24,672 nucleotides of DNA, taken from positions 1 through 24,672 of the forward strand of contig JAZPZS010000129.1 in NCBI GenBank assembly GCA_045544835.1. Reading direction: 5' to 3'. The notes under the pieces were generated by a model, which did not search any database, had not been told where the DNA came from, and saw nothing but the letters and a program-made list of their open reading frames with translations. This document shows positions 21,425 to 24,672 of this stretch, one piece after another; the stretch's first letter is position 1; each line of letters starts with the position of its first letter. The translations under genes were made by a program, and so were the position numbers. This DNA comes from UBA1189 sp045544835. GTDB lineage: Bacteria > Bacteroidota > Bacteroidia > Bacteroidales > Bacteroidaceae.

Positions 21425-23440
21425 TTATTTCAACAGACTCTTCACCTGATTATACACATTCTCAGCGGTGAAGCCCAGCTTCTCGTCGAGCACCTTGTAG
21501 GGAGCTGAGAAACCGAAGCTCTCGAGACCCCATACCTTGCCTTCGTTAGCAGGTACGAGACCTTGGAGGTTGACGGGCAATCCGGCTGTGAGGCCAAACT
21601 TCTTCACACCTGCGGGCAATACCTGAGCCTGATACTCGGGGCACTGGCTGCGGAAGAGTCCCTCAGAGGGTACGCTCACGATAGAGCACTTCACGCCATC
21701 TTTGCGCAGCAGCTCGGCGCCAGCTACGAGGGTCGATACCTCAGAGCCTGAAGCTACAAGTACCACGTCGGCATCGGCATCAGAGCCAGCTACCACGTAG
21801 GCACCCTTGGCGGCCTGAGCATAGTCGTTGCCTGCGGGCAGGTCGGCGATGTTCTGGCGAGAGAGGATGAGGGCGGTAGGTGTAGTGGTGTTCTCCATAG
21901 CCAGGCGCCAGCACTCGGTAGTCTCCTGAGCGTCGGCAGGGCGGAGCACGAGCATTGAGTTGTGGCCCTTATGGTTTTTCAGCTTCTCCATCAGGCGGAT
22001 CTGTGCCTCTTGCTCTACGGGCTCGTGGGTAGGACCATCCTCACCTACACGGAAGGCGTCGTGTGTCCAGATGAACTTCACGGGCAGCTCCATGAGGGCA
22101 GCCATACGTACGGCGGGCTTCATGTAGTCAGAGAATACGAAGAAGGTACCGCAAGCGGCAATCACACCACCGTGCAGTGCCATACCTATGCAGCAGCAAG
22201 CCATGGTGAGCTCGGCTACACCAGCCTGGAAGAAGGCACCGCTGAAGTCGCCCTTCACGAGTGCGTGGGTCTTCTTGAGGAAGCCGTCGGTCTTGTCAGA
22301 GTTTGAGAGGTCGGCCGATGCGCAGATCATGTTCTCCACCTGTGTGGCGAGAGCACCCAGTACGGTAGCCGAAGCAGAGCGTGTAGCATCGTTGGTCTTC
22401 TGCTGGATGGCAGTCCAGTCAACCTGCGGAGCCTTGCCGGCAAACCACTCGGCCATCTTCACGGCGAGGTCGGGGTTCTCGGCAGCCCATGCAGCCTTGG
22501 CGGCATACTTCTCGGCTACGATCTTCTCCAGCTCGGCAGCACGCTTAGCATAGAGCTCCTGCACCTCGGGGAATATCTGGAATGGGTTCTCGGGGTCGCC
22601 ACCGAGGTTCTTGATGGTGTTGATATAAGCATCGCCACCGAGGGGAGCACCGTGTGTAGCGCAGTTGTTCTCGTAGCTGCTGCAGTCTGCCTTGAGGGCA
22701 CCCTTACCCATGATGGTCTTACCGATGATGAGTGTGGGGCGCTCCTTCTCGGCCTTGGCCTCTATGATGGCAGCGCGTATTTCGTCGGCATCGTTACCGT
22801 TGATGGTGATTACCTTCCAGTTCCATGCCTCGTACTTCTTGGCCACATCCTCACATGTCACCTCGTGGCAGGTGGTAGAGAGCTGTATGTCGTTAGAGTC
22901 GTAGAACATGATGAGGTTGTCAAGTCCCAGGTGACCGGCGATACGTCCGGCGCCCTGTGAGATTTCCTCCTGCACGCCACCGTCAGAGATGTATGCATAG
23001 ATGGTCTGTCCCATCACGTCGCCCAGGCGAGCCTTGAGGAACTTGGCAGCGATGGCAGCACCCACAGCGAAGGTGTGTCCTTGGCCGAGGGGACCTGATG
23101 TGTTCTCGATACCGCGCACGAGGTCTACCTCAGGGTGTCCTGGTGTGGGGCTGCCCCACTGGCGCAGCTGAGCCAGCTCGTCGAGGGTAAACTTACCTGC
23201 CAATGCCAGCTGGGCATAGAGCATGGGAGCCATGTGGCCGGGGTCGAGGAAGAAGCGGTCGCGACCCTCCCAGTAGGGGTTCTTGGGGTCGTACTCGAGG
23301 AACTCGCTATACAGTACGTTGATGAAGTCGGCACCGCCCATAGCACCACCGGGGTGACCAGACTTAGCTTTTTCTACCATTGATGCAGCCAAGATACGGA
23401 TGTTGTCGGCCGCTTTGTTCATAAGTTTCTTGTCGTTCAT
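21425..23440 (-). CDS. tkt: Transketolase
   Basis: This thiamine-diphosphate enzyme moves two-carbon ketol units between sugar phosphates in the pentose phosphate pathway. The 671-residue product has the N-terminal SGHPGGAMG (27-35), Glu410 in GVAELTM (the cofactor-activating Glu), and EDGPTHEPVEQ (467-477) with the substrate-binding His472. The usual thiamine motif GDG reads SDG (152-154) within ISDGGVQEEISQ, with Asn183 downstream. I remember this as common in Bacteroidetes transketolases, so it is a lineage variant rather than damage. The sister gene rpiB is 13 nt downstream. Confidence 0.95.
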   Translation of the reverse strand: MNDKKLMNKAADNIRILAASMVEKAKSGHPGGAMGGADFINVLYSEFLEYDPKNPYWEGRDRFFLDPGHMAPMLYAQLALAGKFTLDELAQLRQWGSPTPGHPEVDLVRGIENTSGPLGQGHTFAVGAAIAAKFLKARLGDVMGQTIYAYISDGGVQEEISQGAGRIAGHLGLDNLIMFYDSNDIQLSTTCHEVTCEDVAKKYEAWNWKVITINGNDADEIRAAIIEAKAEKERPTLIIGKTIMGKGALKADCSSYENNCATHGAPLGGDAYINTIKNLGGDPENPFQIFPEVQELYAKRAAELEKIVAEKYAAKAAWAAENPDLAVKMAEWFAGKAPQVDWTAIQQKTNDATRSASATVLGALATQVENMICASADLSNSDKTDGFLKKTHALVKGDFSGAFFQAGVAELTMACCCIGMALHGGVIAACGTFFVFSDYMKPAVRMAALMELPVKFIWTHDAFRVGEDGPTHEPVEQEAQIRLMEKLKNHKGHNSMLVLRPADAQETTECWRLAMENTTTPTALILSRQNIADLPAGNDYAQAAKGAYVVAGSDADADVVLVASGSEVSTLVAGAELLRKDGVKCSIVSVPSEGLFRSQCPEYQAQVLPAGVKKFGLTAGLPVNLQGLVPANEGKVWGLESFGFSAPYKVLDEKLGFTAENVYNQVKSLLK

Positions 23441-23519
23441 AATTGTTCTTTATATGAATTGATGTGTAATATTCAATTTGTAGATACTTTGTAATTCTCT
23501 TTGCACACTATATCACGTG

Positions 23520-23552
23520 TAAAGGTACAACTATTTTCTGAAAAATCCCAAT
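23520..23552 (-). promoter_or_regulatory. Probable promoter of tkt-rpiB
   Basis: On the - strand, TACCTTTA (23527-23520) resembles TAnnTTTG with one mismatch, and ATTG (23552-23549) lies 21 bp upstream. The leader would be about 75 nt. There is no thiamine riboswitch in it. Confidence 0.45.
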
Positions 23553-23773
23553 TGCGCGTGATAAATTATTTTTTTTGAGTGCTTCAATAGCTGGTTCTGG
23601 GATATTAAGACGTGCTATAATACAACAGACGCTTTGCGGATGCTTGCAATGTGGAGTTTCCAAATAAATGCTAGAGACCATATAGGTTCTTTAAATCTTC
23701 TAATTATTGGCTCGTAAAGCGAGTTTGCTTGTTTTAGATGCGAACTGCATTTTATAATTCAAAATACTTTTTG

Positions 23774-23781
23774 TATCTTTG
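23774..23781 (+). promoter_or_regulatory. -7 element of the glycogen synthase promoter
   Basis: TATCTTTG is an exact TAnnTTTG match. The position 20 bp upstream reads TTTT (23750-23753), a poor but possible -33 box. Transcription would begin near 23788, about 55 nt before the ATG. Confidence 0.55.
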
Positions 23782-23842
23782 CGCAAAATTTAGCGAGGAC
23801 TGTCTCAGTCTTTGCGTGTTGTTAATTGAAAGTGATAATTGA

Positions 23843-24672
23843 ATGAGTGTACACAAATCAACCCCCGACTATATAATTGAGGTTAGTTGGGAGGTGTGCA
23901 ATAAGGTAGGTGGCATCTATACCGTGCTCTCAACCAGAGCAAAAACAATTTTGACGAAGACAGATGCCCAATTGATGTTTATAGGTCCCGACCTTTGGAA
24001 AGAAACGGCGAACCCGCTGTTCAAAGAAGATAAACGCTTGATGGCCGGATGGCGCAAGAAAGCAACAGAAGAAGGTCTCAATATACGTATAGGACGGTGG
24101 ATGATTCCCGGTGAACCGGTAGCCGTACTCGTAGATTTTACTCCTTATTATAATATAAAGAACGATATCTATGCCGAGGCATGGAATCTCTTTAAGGTGG
24201 ATTCACTGCACGCATACGGCGACTACGATGAGGCCAGCATGTTCTCATACGCAGCAGCCAAGGTTGCCGAGAGCTACTATAACCATGTCATCACTAAGGA
24301 TGCAAAGAGCGCTGATGAGCCAAAGGTAATCTACCAGGCACACGAGTGGATGACAGGCCTCGGTGCCCTCTTCCTCAAGCATTGGATACCCTCTATCGCT
24401 ACGATATTTACAACCCACGCTACTTCGATAGGCCGTTCTATCGCCGGCAACATGAAGCCTCTCTATGACTATATGGAAGGCTACAATGGCGACCAGATGG
24501 CCGATGAGCTCAATATGCAGTCGAAGCACTCGATCGAGAAGCAGGCTGCCCATCGCGTCGACTGCTTCACCACGGTAAGTGAAATCACCGACCGTGAGTG
24601 CGCACAGCTGCTCGAAAAGAAGGCCGATGTCATCACAGTCAATGGTTTCGAGGACGACTTCGTACCCAAGGG
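23843..24672 (+). CDS. Glycogen synthase, glycosyltransferase family 3 (5' part, cut by window end)
   Basis: This makes glycogen by adding glucose from a nucleotide sugar to the non-reducing end of the chain. The reading frame opens at the ATG at 23843 and stays open for 276 codons to the window edge, about half the usual length. The N-terminus DYIIEVSWEVCNKVGGIYTV (residues 9-28) matches the eukaryotic-type glycogen synthases (GT3), which use UDP-glucose, rather than E. coli GlgA (GT5). Further family features are YQAHEWMTGLG, IFTTHATSIGRSIAG and a FTTVSEIT segment (strand and loop typical of GT3). Bacteroidetes are known to use this form. It is transcribed divergently from tkt. The remaining active-site residues lie beyond the window. 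Confidence 0.93.
   Translation, partial: MSVHKSTPDYIIEVSWEVCNKVGGIYTVLSTRAKTILTKTDAQLMFIGPDLWKETANPLFKEDKRLMAGWRKKATEEGLNIRIGRWMIPGEPVAVLVDFTPYYNIKNDIYAEAWNLFKVDSLHAYGDYDEASMFSYAAAKVAESYYNHVITKDAKSADEPKVIYQAHEWMTGLGALFLKHWIPSIATIFTTHATSIGRSIAGNMKPLYDYMEGYNGDQMADELNMQSKHSIEKQAAHRVDCFTTVSEITDRECAQLLEKKADVITVNGFEDDFVPK

Larger units (their letters stand above)
23441..23842. other. Divergent intergenic region between tkt and glycogen synthase
   Basis: This AT-rich stretch of about 400 nt contains the promoters of the two divergent genes (listed separately). Between them (about 23555-23745) I see no open reading frame of note, no tRNA and no strong hairpin; the small CTCG/CGAG pair near 23711 is too weak to matter. 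Confidence 0.6.

Overview
The window looks like ordinary chromosome from a member of the Bacteroidota, most likely Bacteroidales (Bacteroides/Prevotella-like). Four things point there. The recognisable promoters have the Bacteroidetes -7 element TAnnTTTG, several with a TTTG-like -33 box about 20 bp upstream. Shine-Dalgarno sequences are scarce. The gene set includes pyrB-pyrI, a glycogen synthase of family GT3, lipoprotein glycoside hydrolases (GH28, GH43) and a FucP-type sugar transporter. The transketolase also carries a local sequence that I remember as Bacteroidetes-typical. I see no phage genes, insertion sequences, CRISPR arrays or toxin-antitoxin pairs.

Layout, left to right. prfC (RF3) is followed by an M3-family peptidase lipoprotein on the + strand, ending at a strong hairpin terminator. 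On the - strand, pyrB, pyrI and a flavin reductase form a likely operon, followed by an outer-membrane beta-barrel protein. Divergent from pyrB are an orphan siderophore/B12-type ABC ATPase and a GH28 lipoprotein. A class I aminotransferase with a near-perfect promoter then leads a run with a LolC/FtsX-like permease and a nitroreductase. The spacers between these three genes are built of phased 7-nt repeats. Next come a small lipoprotein, tRNA-Arg(UCU) with its own promoter and terminator, a YccF protein and a Ca2+/Na+-type antiporter. A - strand pair follows: a tyrosine phenol-lyase/tryptophanase-like enzyme and an MFS transporter. Divergent from the lyase is threonine synthase, then a rhamnose-mutarotase-like protein paired with a GH43 lipoprotein. 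On the - strand, transketolase and rpiB form a pentose-phosphate operon. The window ends inside a GT3 glycogen synthase.

Most of this is housekeeping metabolism (pyrimidine, threonine, pentose phosphate, glycogen) with small polysaccharide-use pieces (GH28, GH43 with mutarotase, FucP-type MFS), but without a SusC/SusD locus. I do not see a convincing new multi-gene system. The points most worth a second look are the two heptanucleotide-repeat spacers, a terminator-like hairpin with a possible short transcript in the pyrB/ABC divergent region, and the beta-eliminating lyase, which mixes tyrosine phenol-lyase-like residues with a lost cofactor-contact arginine.
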